From Physcia stellaris (lineage: Eukaryota; Ascomycota; Lecanoromycetes; Caliciales; Physciaceae): a DNA stretch of 31,487 nt. The position numbers and the translations under genes were made by a program. Below, one piece after another: positions 1-9,591 of the stretch (position 1 is its first letter; each line of letters opens with the position of its first letter). The notes beneath the pieces are model-generated. The model was not told where the DNA came from. It searched no databases and saw only the letters and a list, made by a program, of their open reading frames with translations. The DNA is taken from NCBI GenBank assembly GCA_018902385.1, contig JABSSW010000097.1, positions 1 to 31,487 on the forward strand. Reading direction: 5' to 3'.

Positions 1-44
1 ATCCTCGAGTCCCTTGAGCTTACGCACAATGAGCGTTCGATGAG

Positions 45-551
45 CTAGTAAAACCGAGTCAGCCAAAGAGACTCAATCCTGTCAGGACTACTAACCCCAA
101 GGGCAAGCGTATGAGACATAGAGATGATATCTCCCCTTTTCTGGTGGGAACTCTGCACCAGACTGCTTTGAGATGTGGTTTCGGAATTGGGATTGGCCCC
201 GTTTGAATTCTCCTGTCTCATTCGCCCAGCTTGTGATGCTTTTACCGGCAGTCTAAACACGGCCATTAGTTTTGTTCTTCCTTGATATGTGGTGGCACTT
301 GCCGACATTCTTCGAATTATGGCAGTTGTTGAGCACTGAGCGTTCGGGACGCTCGTAATCAAGGCAAGACTGGATAATCGAATAAGCATAAAAGTTGAAA
401 AGGAAATGAAAAAATGAAAAAGTCGAGGAAGTCTGGGATTAAGTAGACATGGACATAAGGAAGTCATCAGTGACGTGACGTGGGGTTTAGCAAGCGGGCC
501 GAAGATACCGAGATGGTTTGCCTGAGTCAGCAAGATCAATGCATCATCCAT
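45..551 (-). CDS. Doubtful ORF, no recognised product
   Basis: An open frame of 168 codons downstream of the 3' end of uba1. I recognise no family. The N-terminal third is hydrophobic and Leu/Phe-rich, followed by a Ser/Gln/Asn-rich tail. Nothing such as a domain motif or intron supports it as a gene, and it may be chance. Neighbouring genes carry many single-base indels, so a real but frame-broken gene here could be missed. Confidence 0.15.
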   Translation of the reverse strand: MDDALILLTQANHLGIFGPLAKPHVTSLMTSLCPCLLNPRLPRLFHFFISFSTFMLIRLSSLALITSVPNAQCSTTAIIRRMSASATTYQGRTKLMAVFRLPVKASQAGRMRQENSNGANPNSETTSQSSLVQSSHQKRGDIISMSHTLALGVSSPDRIESLWLTRFY

Positions 552-719
552 TTCTTACATGCTTACTAAGTCTACCCTGTCTTATGTAATTGCTTGCCAT
601 CTTCTGGTCTATGCATCGCTAATACTCAAGGCCATGAGCGCCTGCAAAGCTCAAAAAACCGCTCTGTCTTTGCTCTAATACAATCTTAAACGCCTTTGGA
701 CAATGTTGATACCGAACGA

Positions 720-3700
720 TTACTTTCGAAGCTTGACCATGGCATACGGCACTTCGACATCTTCCTCGGTCTCATCTTCAACCGTCATCTCGAAGATGAC
801 ATTCTTTTGGTGTTCCGGGATGGGCTTCTTGCCGATCGTTTCCGCAATTTGCTCAACCCTAATCACACATTAGCGAGCACTGCATTGTCGGGGATACCAC
901 TTACTTGAGGGCATATCGATCTTTGAGCTTGGCTGGGCCGTAGAAGCTTGCATACAAAGGCTGACTCCGAGCTTAGCATCGTAATTTTCAGTCCTTTCTC
1001 ACTGGAAATGATCGATAAGTTCTCGTAAGGTGATGTCGTCCACTTCAAGCGATCCCACAGTTTGTCGATTGTCACCTCACCTGTTTGCCTAAATACTTGC
1101 CCTTCGGACTTTCGATCGGTTCACTGAAGCCGAAGAATGGTAGGGCCAGGTTGACGAAGCCGTTCTTGTATTGTTCCAAGTCCTTCTTATCGTCGATAAT
1201 CTTATACAACTCAAGAATCGCAAGTCCGGTCACCAGCGCGGTGGTGGTGGCAATGGCCGGGATGATCTTGCCAGCGATGAACTTGGTCTTGTGCCGGTCG
1301 GCTTCAGGCGATCTGATAGTTCTCCGCCCGGAGATTGCTGGCCGCCGCGATGAAATCAATGTGGTGGTTGCTGTCGTCGTCCTTCTCAAACTCCACAGGC
1401 TCCATCTTAAAACCTGACAGTGATTTGGGGGCGGCAGCTTTGGAGATGAGCTCATCAATTTCCCACTATCATCAAAATTCGATCCTGCTGCAGCAGCATT
1501 TGGATCCAGCTCACTATCACTAGCCTGTATCTTTACTGACGAACTCGGCTTGAACTCGGGAATTATCATGTTATCCATGACTTCCTTGTAATGTTTTTCC
1601 GTGAGACCCTTGTCTGCTTCAATCCCGTAGTTGAATGCATGCAGATGTGAACCTGCAATTATATAGCCAAGATGGGTGGGGTTTTCGCTGTCGAACCTCA
1701 ATGGGTTAGGAGCACGTTTAGGCCCCGACCAGAATGGAGCACCGCTTGATGTCGTCGAGTCTTTGGGAAAGTTATATAGCAACTGCTGAATGTCATTATT
1801 ATACTCCTTTTCGAATCGTTGGCGAGCCCAAGTAATGCAGTCGTCGAAGCTTGCAGGCTTATCCGTGACCAGGTATTCCCGAATACTTTCCAGAGTTGGT
1901 ATCTCATTCCCAGACTGCTTCAGGGTTGTTCCAATGTAGTCTGGTTGTGTCAAATACAGATTGACTGTCTCAGGAGGGCCCACATAATACTGCTGGAATT
2001 TTTCTTTCGCCCATGCAATGGTGTGCTCAATTTTGTTCGGAAAGCTTCGTAATGTACACATTGGAAAAGACTGCTCCGGTGGATCTTGCGAGCTCGAGTA
2101 CGATTCTGTTAGAAAGGGAAGAACGACTTGGACATTTCCCTTGGTTCCGAGTGTACCACTGTCGAGAAGCGGTTTGCGGAAGAAGACACAGCGCCGGTCG
2201 ACGTATTGCCTAGCATCAACGTTGTCCAGAGCATTGGTAACGCCATCCAATGACTCCCAGAAGTCTTCGTGAAGATGTGCTCTGTGTCTGGCCCTACTCT
2301 GTCTGGTAGACACGTGATTTTCTTGGAGAGATCTGGATTCATAGCCTGGACAGCCTCAGCCGCACAGACGCTCTTCAACTTCCAACATCTTTCGGTCGGA
2401 AGAGAAATTGTCTATTGAGGTTGCTCTTCTCAATTTGATCCATATCGGTGATGGTGATCTTGCCCTTGGGGCTGTAGAAGACGATCATAGCCCAATTCTT
2501 TAACATTTCGCATCCGATAGCACCAGCCCCAAAAGGAATTCGTTGATGTTTGCAATTTTGTCCTGAAATTCCTTGCCGAAAACTGCTATTTGTCCATCAT
2601 ACCGACCGCCGGTAGGCTTGCGGAAACTCTTCTGACCGCTGTACCGAAGCAGGAAGAGACTCCAACGAATCGAAATAAAGCCATTGAACAACGGGGGTGG
2701 AATTTCCCAGACACAGATTTCAGGACCTCCTGCGCCGCCAAACCACCAAGAATGCTGCCATTGGAGCCAAGTCACCCCGAGCCTGATAACTTAATTCTCT
2801 TAGTAGCTTCTCGTCAAGTTCGACCTTTTCTTCGCCCTCACCAGCCAAGCCCTGAGCGTACTTGAAGACTTCTGAAGCATCTTCATCATTATGGGCTCGG
2901 GGTAGTTGACCTTTGTGGTAATTGGCGAATTCATGAAGCGCTTGGAAGCCAATATGTAGCTGAGCCGGTCGATCAAATTTAGCAAAGTCAGACGTTAATA
3001 ATTCCGGTTTCTTTAGTTGCTCGGCCAGAGGCTGGAAGTTTATTATCTTTGGCATTTTTGACCTGTGTGTAAAGCCCGCCGCTCTGGTATTGCCCCAAGC
3101 CAGAACATCACCAATCGAGAATGTATATGGGCCTTTGACTTCAACCTTAGGGGCTCTGCGTCATTCAAGGCCTCCATACCCTTGACTTCTGAAAATGTGA
3201 CATAGTCTCCATCTTGCAAACCATAGCGTGTCTCATCCAAAGCTGAAACTAGACCCTCGTTGTCAATGCCTGCCACAATACCAGAAGAGGGTTCTCTCCT
3301 GTCGGATCAGCGCAAGCAAATTTGTCTCCAAAGTCTGTAAAGATCGACCCAAAAAGACCGAAGATGTCTGCAATAACCCGTAGATTCCATTTTTGTGACA
3401 GTGCTCTGATATAGCGATCTGGTCCGCGAGAATGCCCCAGTAAGCACAACCACTTGGTATTGGTTTAGCTGAGCTAGGTCGTGGCGGGTAGGGTTTTCGA
3501 TGGGTGCACAGTGACCGGAGTATAAGCGTTTAACTCTGATACTCTAGGAACAGTGACTTCCGCTCGTGGTTTGCCAACATCTTCTGGATGTAGGAAGAAT
3601 TGTGAAGAAAGGTCGGATGTGGTGGCGGGTTCGGGATCGAACAAGGTGAGGACTTGACGCCGGCCAGTGCAATATTCTTAGCTATACAATGTCAGCACTG

Positions 3701-3973
3701 GAGCCTCTGTGGTCCGAGCCTTTCACATACCTATTTCCACGCCAAGGCCCCGAAGACCAACGATCAGGACATGAGATGCGCCCATCCGCTTCATAGCCTC
3801 GTGCCCCAGCACATACAGCGACGGCTGTACAGTGACTCGTCGATGTCACCATTTTTAAGTTGGCCGATGTCCATCCCCGGTCCATCTATCTCCATCTTGT
3901 TTCCCTGCAAGTCAAAATGGTCGTCAGTGGAATGGAAGCTTGATGCAGGTGAATTCAAGGATAGAGCGCCCAT
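720..3973 (-). CDS. uba1: Ubiquitin-activating enzyme E1, full length but frame-disrupted
   Basis: E1 adenylates the C-terminus of ubiquitin with ATP, captures it as a thioester and passes it to E2 enzymes in the cytosol and nucleus. With two introns removed the span is about 1,050 codons, the usual fungal UBA1 length. In order I can read the N-terminal motif DIDESLYSR, the first ThiF-like half, GENPLSGIVAG-like and [14 protein letters not shown] blocks, the active adenylation domain (around NWAMI near 2500 and ALDNVDAR near 2215), the catalytic cysteine in [16 protein letters not shown] (Cys codon 2056-2058), the [22 protein letters not shown] crossover region, and a C-terminal ubiquitin-fold domain ending [12 protein letters not shown] with TAA at 720. 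The start chosen is the ATG at 3971-3973, in good context (gccATGg); an internal ATG at about 3892 is an alternative. About 22 single-base indels break the frame, mostly losses, for example near 3820, 3652, 3485, 3072, 2751, 2528, 2379, 2274, 1432, 1316 and 1080. Residues between breaks are well conserved, so either the sequence has errors or a copy decayed very recently. Confidence 0.9.
859..904 (-). other. Last intron of uba1 (46 bases)
   Basis: On the minus strand it starts GTAAGT and ends GATTAG, with a GCTAATG-like branch site close to the acceptor. Removing it joins the ALK codons to [14 protein letters not shown] in the ubiquitin-fold domain. Confidence 0.85.
3682..3730 (-). other. First intron of uba1 (49 bases)
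   Basis: On the minus strand it starts GTATGT and ends TATAG, with a GCTGACA branch-like site. Removing it restores the conserved E1 stretch [13 protein letters not shown], with the Ala codon split by the intron. Confidence 0.85.
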
Positions 3974-4861
3974 GGCGAACGACAAATTTGCAGGCAGGTG
4001 TGCAGCCTATGTAGGGAAGCATCTATGGCGAAGGCCAAGGAGGCGAGCCACAGCCTTTCACGAACGGATGTGACTCCAAGTGTAATCAGTCATCATGGTC
4101 TTCACTTACTGTCATGATCTTCTTCTCTGGTCGAACGTGTTCGTCAGAGGCTTTTCTCTTACCCAGTTTGGGCACCTCTGGTATGTCGACGTGGGAGGGA
4201 ATGGTGAGTGAATGGGGGTTGCTTGCACCAGAGCAAGCAAACGTTGGTGAAGTAAGGCAGTGCGCTCCTTAGTGGGATGAGATCATGTAAGACCTGAATT
4301 CGAAATTCGCGGATAATTAGGAGCTCGTGGTTGCCGGTTTTCGAGTTCGTTCACAACACAGCTTTTGAGGAAAAACAAAGTTGGAAAAAGCAGGTACGAT
4401 GCGAAGAGATGTAACGGATCAGATAACACGCTGAATGAATATAAAAACAGAGAGCTTTGGACTTTGTAGCAGCGTTTCAGGCAGGCGTTACTGTCAGAGC
4501 CCGGAAATGCCCAGACAATCGGCGGATAGGGCCGCCTGGTCCGCTGCAGGGGGCTCCACAGGCTTCACATGTGATCAGGGTTTGAATTGGAAGCTTCTCT
4601 CGATCAAGCTACGCCAGTCGGAGGACCGTGGATTGCAGAGTCTGATCATTCGCAGCCAGCAGCCTCCGGCCCCGTCATAGTAGCTCTGACACGCATAGAC
4701 AGCTCGCCCAACTCTTGTCTTTGCAGTCATGATCCCCAGAGACAATCGACTCGCCAAATGCTGAAGCAAGAGCCATCGCGCGCGCCAACTTGTTACGTTG
4801 AAGCCACACTCAAGACGCCCGGATCTAGTTTCGCATACCCCTTCGAATACACTCGGAAGTC
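3974..4861. promoter_or_regulatory. Divergent intergenic region between uba1 and the GH125 gene
   Basis: No gene is supported in these 888 bases. They must hold the promoters of both flanking genes. On the minus strand a good donor (CAG then GTAAGTGAAG, at about 4110) lies upstream of the uba1 start and could open a 5' UTR intron. I see no convincing TATA box or named factor site. Confidence 0.4.
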
Positions 4862-6587
4862 ATGATATTTTTAGGTACTTTTCTGCTTACTGCAAGTTGT
4901 ATCATCGCCAGCGTCAATGGGAAAGGTAGCCAGGAGCCATTGATAGGGAACGAGGAGCAAGGAAGATACAAGAAAGCATGCCCGGATTACAGACATTTAT
5001 GCAGTGATTGCTCAGTACGTTTTCGACGTCATCCCCGCTTTACTATGCTGATGCTTTCGCAGTCGACCATACAGTGATGGTCCTTTAGCGTTGCCATTCC
5101 AAAGACCCGATATCCCACTGCCGGACCTTCCATTCTCCAACCGTCGAGAAAGTCATCGCCCATGTCACATCCCGTATGGAAGACAAAGACCTTGCAAGGA
5201 TCTTCGAAAATGCATTCCCGAACACGTTGGACACAACGATACGATGGCATGTAGACGGGTCGGGGAAAAAAAGAAAGTATACCTCGAGTTGGGGTCAATG
5301 GGATGGGGCCCAGAGCTTTGTCGTGACTGGAGACATCAACGCTGAATGGCTGAGGGATTCTACAAATCAATTGCTGCAGTATCAAGGTCTTGCAAAGAAA
5401 GAGAAGAAGCTCGAGAACCTCATTCTGGGAGCGATCAATACTCAGGCCGAGTACGTAATAGAGTCGCCATACTGCAATGCATTCAACCGCCTCCCCCAAG
5501 TCATGGGCCACCGGTAGGGAACGGTCAAGATGATGCGGTACACCCAGCTTACGAACCTTCGAGGGTGTTTGAATGTAAATGGGAGGTCGATTCGCTGGCT
5601 CATTTCCTCGCGCTAGGCAATCAATTCCACAAGAGTACAGGGATCAAAGGCATACCTACGGGATCGATATTACACCGCTCTTGAGACTGTCCTAGAGGTG
5701 CTTGATGAGCAGTCTAAGCCCATTCGATCGAGACGAGTAAGTTTCAAAGACCCGAGTATACCTTTCGACGGACTACAAACTCAGCAACAGAGACACTCAA
5801 CCTAGGCGGCGTGGGAAATCTCTCGCCAACGGTACTGGCCTTATTCGAAGCTCCTTTCGTCCCAGTGATGATGCAACGATCCTACAATTCCTTATTCCGG
5901 CTAACGCCCAGATATCCGTCGAGCTCAAGCGAACTTCTGAGATTGTGAAAGCGGCCGGTAAGAAAGCCTTAGCGGCCAGGCTTCTGGAACGGGCACAAAG
6001 CATCAACAAAGGTGTCTGGGAGCACGGTGTCGTAAACCACAAAGAAATATGGGAAGTCTTTGCCTTTGAAGTAGATGGCTACGGATCAGCCATCATCATG
6101 GATGACGCCAACATACCTTCCTTATTGGCACTGCCTCTCCTCGGTTTCTGCGATGTTGATGACAAAGTCTATCAAAATACCAGGAAGATGATATTGGATA
6201 AAGGTGGTAATCCGTACTACTTGACCGGACGGGCTTTCGCTGGGGTAGGCGGTCCACATATCGGACTACAATATGCCTGGCCGATGAGCAGGCTGGTTGA
6301 AGCCATGACTAGTAATGATGATGACGAAATCATGGATGCTCTGCATGCCGTTAAGGGCGCAAGCCAGCTAGGCCCTTGTTCATGAGAGTGTCAATGTCGA
6401 TAGAATCACTGATTATACCAGTAAGTCCGTTTTCCCACCGGCAAATTCGTAATGCTGACTGGATCTAAGGAGTTGGTTTGCCTGGGCAAATTCCGTCTTT
6501 GCACAAACCATCCTCAACGTGGCTGCAAGGAAGCCAGATCTATTGTTCGGCAAGAACGCCGAGCCCTTCGTACTCGAAGAAATCTGA
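4862..6587 (+). CDS. GH125 exo-alpha-1,6-mannosidase (Mug157 / DUF1237 family), frame-disrupted
   Basis: GH125 enzymes remove non-reducing-end alpha-1,6-linked mannose from glycans. The start at 4862 begins a hydrophobic signal-like segment (MIFLGTFLLTASCIIASVNG), so the product probably enters the secretory pathway. After removing two introns the span is about 542 codons, normal for fungal members. Family blocks in order are CPDYRH, RPYSDGPLALPFQRPD, VTSRMEDKDLARIFENAFPN, GDINAEWLRDSTNQLLQYQ, AEYVIESPYCNAF, VDSLAHFLALGNQFH, LNLGGVGN, FEVDGYGSAIIMDDANIP, GGPHIGLQYAWPMSRL and the C-terminal FGKNAEPFVLEEI, then TGA. About nine single-base indels break the frame, near 5004, 5114, 5483, 5650, 5725, 5752, 5819, 6373 and the 6420 splice junction. 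The stretch from 5820 to 6370 is uninterrupted. Conservation on both sides of each break argues for sequence error or very recent decay. The gene converges on pdx3, with 134 bases between stop codons. Confidence 0.88.
5015..5062 (+). other. First intron of the GH125 gene (48 bases)
   Basis: It starts GTACGT and ends TTCGCAG, with a TGCTGATG branch-like site. Splicing joins YAVIA to HRPYSDGPLALP, which is continuous in the family. Confidence 0.85.
6421..6469 (+). other. Second intron of the GH125 gene (49 bases)
   Basis: It starts GTAAGT and ends TCTAAG, with a GCTGACT branch-like site. It lies between DYT and SWFAWANSVFAQTILN. One exon base at the donor junction appears to be missing, so the frame does not continue exactly. 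Confidence 0.8.
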
Positions 6588-6721
6588 GGACTGAAGCGTG
6601 GTTGCAACAAGGCGTTTGGTGTATATGGTTGCTTTGAGATACCACTGTTGCGTATAGAGGGCATGGACATACTACAAAGCAATTCTCATTCACATCTTCA
6701 ATCCCTCTCCCGCTCTCCCCA

Positions 6722-7552
6722 CTACGGACTCAACCGCTCAACCTTCCACTCCCCTCCTGCCCCTCCCCCTCAACAAGCAGGTACCTAAACCGATCATGCA
6801 GCCGACTCTCCCTCCCTGCCAAAACTCCACCATCCTGGGCTTCACCCTCAACCCGCCCCAAAACTCCGGCACCGGAATCTCCTCATCTTTCGTCCCCTCC
6901 CACCGCTCCTCCTGCTCCCTCACCTGCCGCTCCAACACCTCCCTCTCCGCCAGCACAGCCGACTGCCGACTCGCCCACGCCCCAATCTTGCTCCCCCGCG
7001 CCCGCACACTGAAATACACCTGACTCTCCGCGCTGCTCAACCGCTCGACCGGCCCCTCCACTCTTACCTGGCGCTCCTGCTCGCGCCACCAGAACGCGAG
7101 GCTCGCTTGCGGGTTACTGGCCACGTCCTGCGCCTTCCGGCTCGTGCCCCAGTTCGAGTAGATGACGAAGCCTGTGGAGTCGAGTTCCTTGAGGTAGACG
7201 TAGCGCGAGCTTACGCTGCCGGTGGGCAGGGACGCGGTGGAGAAGGCAGACGGTTTCGGGTTGGTGCACGCCGCTGCGTTGGGCCGAGAGGAACCAGGTG
7301 TGGAATTGGCTGAAGGGGGAGGGGACAGTTAAGTGCAGGTCTAGGGTGCCTTTTCGGTACTGCTCGGCTTGGGCGGAGGTGTTTTGGCCTGCTGGGGCGA
7401 CTGCGGGAAGGGGGTTTTAGCTGTGTTTTGGATGGGGTGGGGTGGGGAGGGGAGGTGTATGGGAGATGGGGGAGGGGAGGGAACGCACGGAGGCATACAG
7501 ATTAGCTTGTCTTTCGCTGCCTGCTGAGCGGGTGCGGCGACGAGGTGGACAT
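6722..7552 (-). CDS. pdx3: Pyridoxamine 5'-phosphate oxidase (PNPOx), frame-disrupted
   Basis: This FMN flavoenzyme oxidises pyridoxamine or pyridoxine 5'-phosphate to pyridoxal 5'-phosphate, the last step of vitamin B6 salvage. With one intron removed it is about 244 codons, close to fungal homologues. I read KLIFAP at the exon junction, SGVHQPETVCL, SSRYVYLKELDSTGFVIYSN followed by WGTSRKAQDVASNPQASL, the WWREQERQVRVEGPVERLS segment, RGSKIGAWASRQS, PEFWGGLRVKP, a FWQG/SRLHDRF block and the family C-terminus ERLSP, with TAG at 6722-6724. The start ATG at 7550-7552 (MSTSSP) is the best candidate, but its frame is lost before KLIF. About five single-base indels occur, near 6750, 6818, 7243, 7325 and 7530. 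The family call is firm; whether the breaks are real is not. Confidence 0.87.
7401..7498 (-). other. Intron of pdx3 (98 bases)
   Basis: On the minus strand it starts GTATGC and ends TTCCCGCAG after a pyrimidine-rich stretch. Splicing rebuilds the codon for Phe in KLIFAP, a hallmark of fungal PNPOx N-termini. Confidence 0.75.
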
Positions 7553-8147
7553 GATGCGGATATGGCGCTGGCGGAGGCGTAGGCGGAGGATGGTGCGCAT
7601 TAATCGACTGTGGACGGTGGAATTGTAATGCGAAGGAAAGCTCAAGTAGTGACACCCAGATGCCTTCATTCACCACACTAAACCCTCCCAGCTTTCCCGC
7701 AACTCTCCCTCGAACCTCCCGTAAAGTTGCGTAAAGTTGCTTTCCCTAAACCGGGTTTCTGGGCTCGGCCGTCGGATCTCTCGTTGCACGGAATAAGCCC
7801 AGGAGCTCTGGAGGCCTTTCCCGAAGGAGTTGTCGGTCCGCTTTCGAGGCTTTTGAGGGAGGAAACCTCGATGTGGTGTAGCGCGTCCGGAGTTCTCCCG
7901 GCGGTTAGGGCGGATTTTTTTGCTGGGTCGAGATGATCGCACATTTATATCGGATCGAATTCCTCACAACGCCTGGAATTATATTGTGCATAGCCACAAC
8001 CTCTGGCTCGCGTCCACTCCCAAACCTCATCACCATCCACCCCATCCCCCTACTTCCACCGCTACAGCTCCCGCCACACCATTCAACCCACCCCACAACA
8101 ATGCCCAAAAAGCTCATAACCCTCCCTACGCCATTCACTCACGAACA
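7553..8147. promoter_or_regulatory. Divergent intergenic region between pdx3 and the small membrane-protein gene
   Basis: No gene is supported. Open frames here lack recognisable domains. A CATTTATATCGG stretch at about 7942 is TATA-like and lies about 200 bases before the downstream ATG. The 8030-8100 stretch is strongly C/T-rich on the plus strand, as is common upstream of fungal starts. Confidence 0.35.
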
Positions 8148-8648
8148 ATGCCCCCGCACCCCTCCCTCCACCCCCGCTCCCGCCTCACAACCTCCCTCTT
8201 CACCAGCACGCTCTTGCTCTCCTTCCTCGTCGTCGGCATGCCGCACATCTTGCCTTGTCCCCGGCCGCGGGTGGAGTATTCTGATGAGGACCGCGCTGCC
8301 GGCGGAAGAAGTCTGGTTCGCAATCATATCGTGTCGTGGACGAGCAGGGGTTGGAGGAGAGCTTAAGGAGGGGGGGGGCCAGATGACGAATCAAGGAACA
8401 CGCAGGGGCAGCGGCTAGATGAGAGATTAAAACCCCAGCTGGAGGATACCATCTGCGGCGCAAAAGGCAGGATGGATGTTGCGAGGATGGAATTAGATAG
8501 GGGGAGGGAGAGAGAAGAGATGGAAGCCAGAAGAGAGGTGAGCGAGAGGAGGAGAAGGGGGCATGAGTGTCCGGTGCCGAAGCCGGGGGCTGGGTTGGGG
8601 CGCTGTTGGGGTTTCGAGAGGGCAGGGGGAAGGAGATGGGGAGAGTGA
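8148..8648 (+). CDS. Small single-helix membrane protein, probably frameshifted at a G run
   Basis: From ATG 8148 the first frame reads MPPHPSLHPRSRLTTS, then one hydrophobic helix (LFTSTLLLSFLVVGMPHIL, residues about 17-35), then LPCPRPR, and stops at 8366. Just after comes a run of nine G (about 8370-8379). In another frame beyond it a charged, helix-prone segment (RLDERLKPQLEDTICGAKGR, then MELDRGREREEMEARREV) runs to HECPVPKPGAGLG and ends with TGA at 8646-8648. The layout of short basic N-terminus, one helix, charged helix and Cys-Pro tail resembles small inner-mitochondrial assembly factors of fungi. I recall cytochrome oxidase assembly-domain proteins of this shape, but cannot confirm the family. 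The join across the G run is inferred from the frame change. Confidence 0.45.
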
Positions 8649-9239
8649 GAGGCGTGAGGAGTGAGAAGGGGGTGAGGAGGGTGGGAGATAAGAGCGGGTG
8701 AACCGGGGAAGGGAGAATTTGGGTGGGTGAAGGGGGAGGGAGTGAAGATGTGTGTATCTGTGAGGGATGAGAGAGAGGGTGTATATACGGGTCTCAGGCA
8801 TTGGAGAGGGTTGCATTCGATGGCGTTTGTGGGGATGGTACCTTTTGGGGCTAGATATAGGTATGGCCAATCCATGTTCATGCATCGACACGGTTCGCCT
8901 TCTTGGTGCTATCTACCTCGAAGCAGAATCAAGCGCAAATCGTGGTGTTGGGGGAGATTTCATTCATCGGCCCTAACTTGTCCCTCCTCTAACTAGGGTG
9001 GCGCAGTGTATACAGGTAAGGTACAGCTGCAGATCCGCGTATTGGAACACAGTTCTCATGTCTTTGATGCTTTATTTTCCAAGGAATATCCGAAATAACA
9101 TCTATGGTGCCATCCCAACCATTACCACCGTGGAGAATGACGTGGATTAACATAACGATAGCGAAGTCGCCATTCATCTTTTCGTCCTCATCTCCGTAGT
9201 TGATATCTACTACCAATCTACCTTCCTTCCCCTCCCCGT
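8649..9239. other. Intergenic, no gene seen
   Basis: The first 80 bases are almost purely G/A on the plus strand. A 75-codon minus-strand open frame (8989-9216) has no recognised motif and no supporting context. I see nothing else. Confidence 0.4.
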
Positions 9240-9591
9240 CTAAACAACAATACCCAAGGCACTAAACATCTCATATCCTACCCCTATCCCATTCCCCTTT
9301 CGATCGACGCCCACATAGAAAGGAGCCCTATCACCCCACTCGTCCCAGAATAGCAAAGGATCAGAAATGCACGCTGACGATGGAAATGGAAAAGGTTAAT
9401 ATGCACTTACCCTCCCCAGCTAGGTGGAATATATGATGGATTTGATTCGGAACAAGCGGTTCTAGTTGGCGGTCTTCGATGGGGTGTCTACTTTCGATCT
9501 TTTGAGGGGGGGATATATTAGCCGGGGGTCTCCAGTGTTTTTTTTTTTTTTTTTTGGGGATTGTGGCGTGGCGTTGAGATATTGTGGCCAT
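9240..9591 (-). CDS. Doubtful small spliced gene, product unknown
   Basis: From the ATG at 9589-9591 the minus strand encodes a Lys-rich start (through the long A run), then IESRHPIEDRQLEPLVPNQI and HHIFHLAGE. A 37-base GTAAGT...CAG candidate intron (9374-9410) with an ATTAACC branch site then joins to CISDPLLFWDEWGDRAPFYV and GVDRKGNGIGVGYEMFSALG, stopping at 9240. The second exon has the look of real protein (Trp, Asp and Gly in varied composition), but I recognise no family. The 18-base homopolymer inside the first exon makes the reading frame there uncertain. It could be the tail of a longer gene. Confidence 0.25.
9538..9555. repeat. Homopolymer run of 18 T
   Basis: Eighteen consecutive T on the plus strand. 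If the minus-strand small gene is real, this would be a poly-Lys codon run. Otherwise it is a simple intergenic microsatellite. Confidence 0.9.

Noticed and set aside
1085-2272. Several plus-strand open frames across uba1 (for example 1085-1417, 1819-2052, 2018-2272)
   Set aside because: They are antisense shadows of a conserved E1 coding sequence and show no motifs of their own.
7670-7944. Two overlapping minus-strand open frames upstream of pdx3 (88 and 90 codons)
   Set aside because: No recognised motif, no supporting splice sites, and they lie in the likely divergent promoter.
8363-8891. Pro/Ser/His-rich minus-strand frames of 132-172 codons
   Set aside because: They are antisense readings of a purine-rich stretch. 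The composition is simple and the plus-strand reading of the first part is more protein-like.
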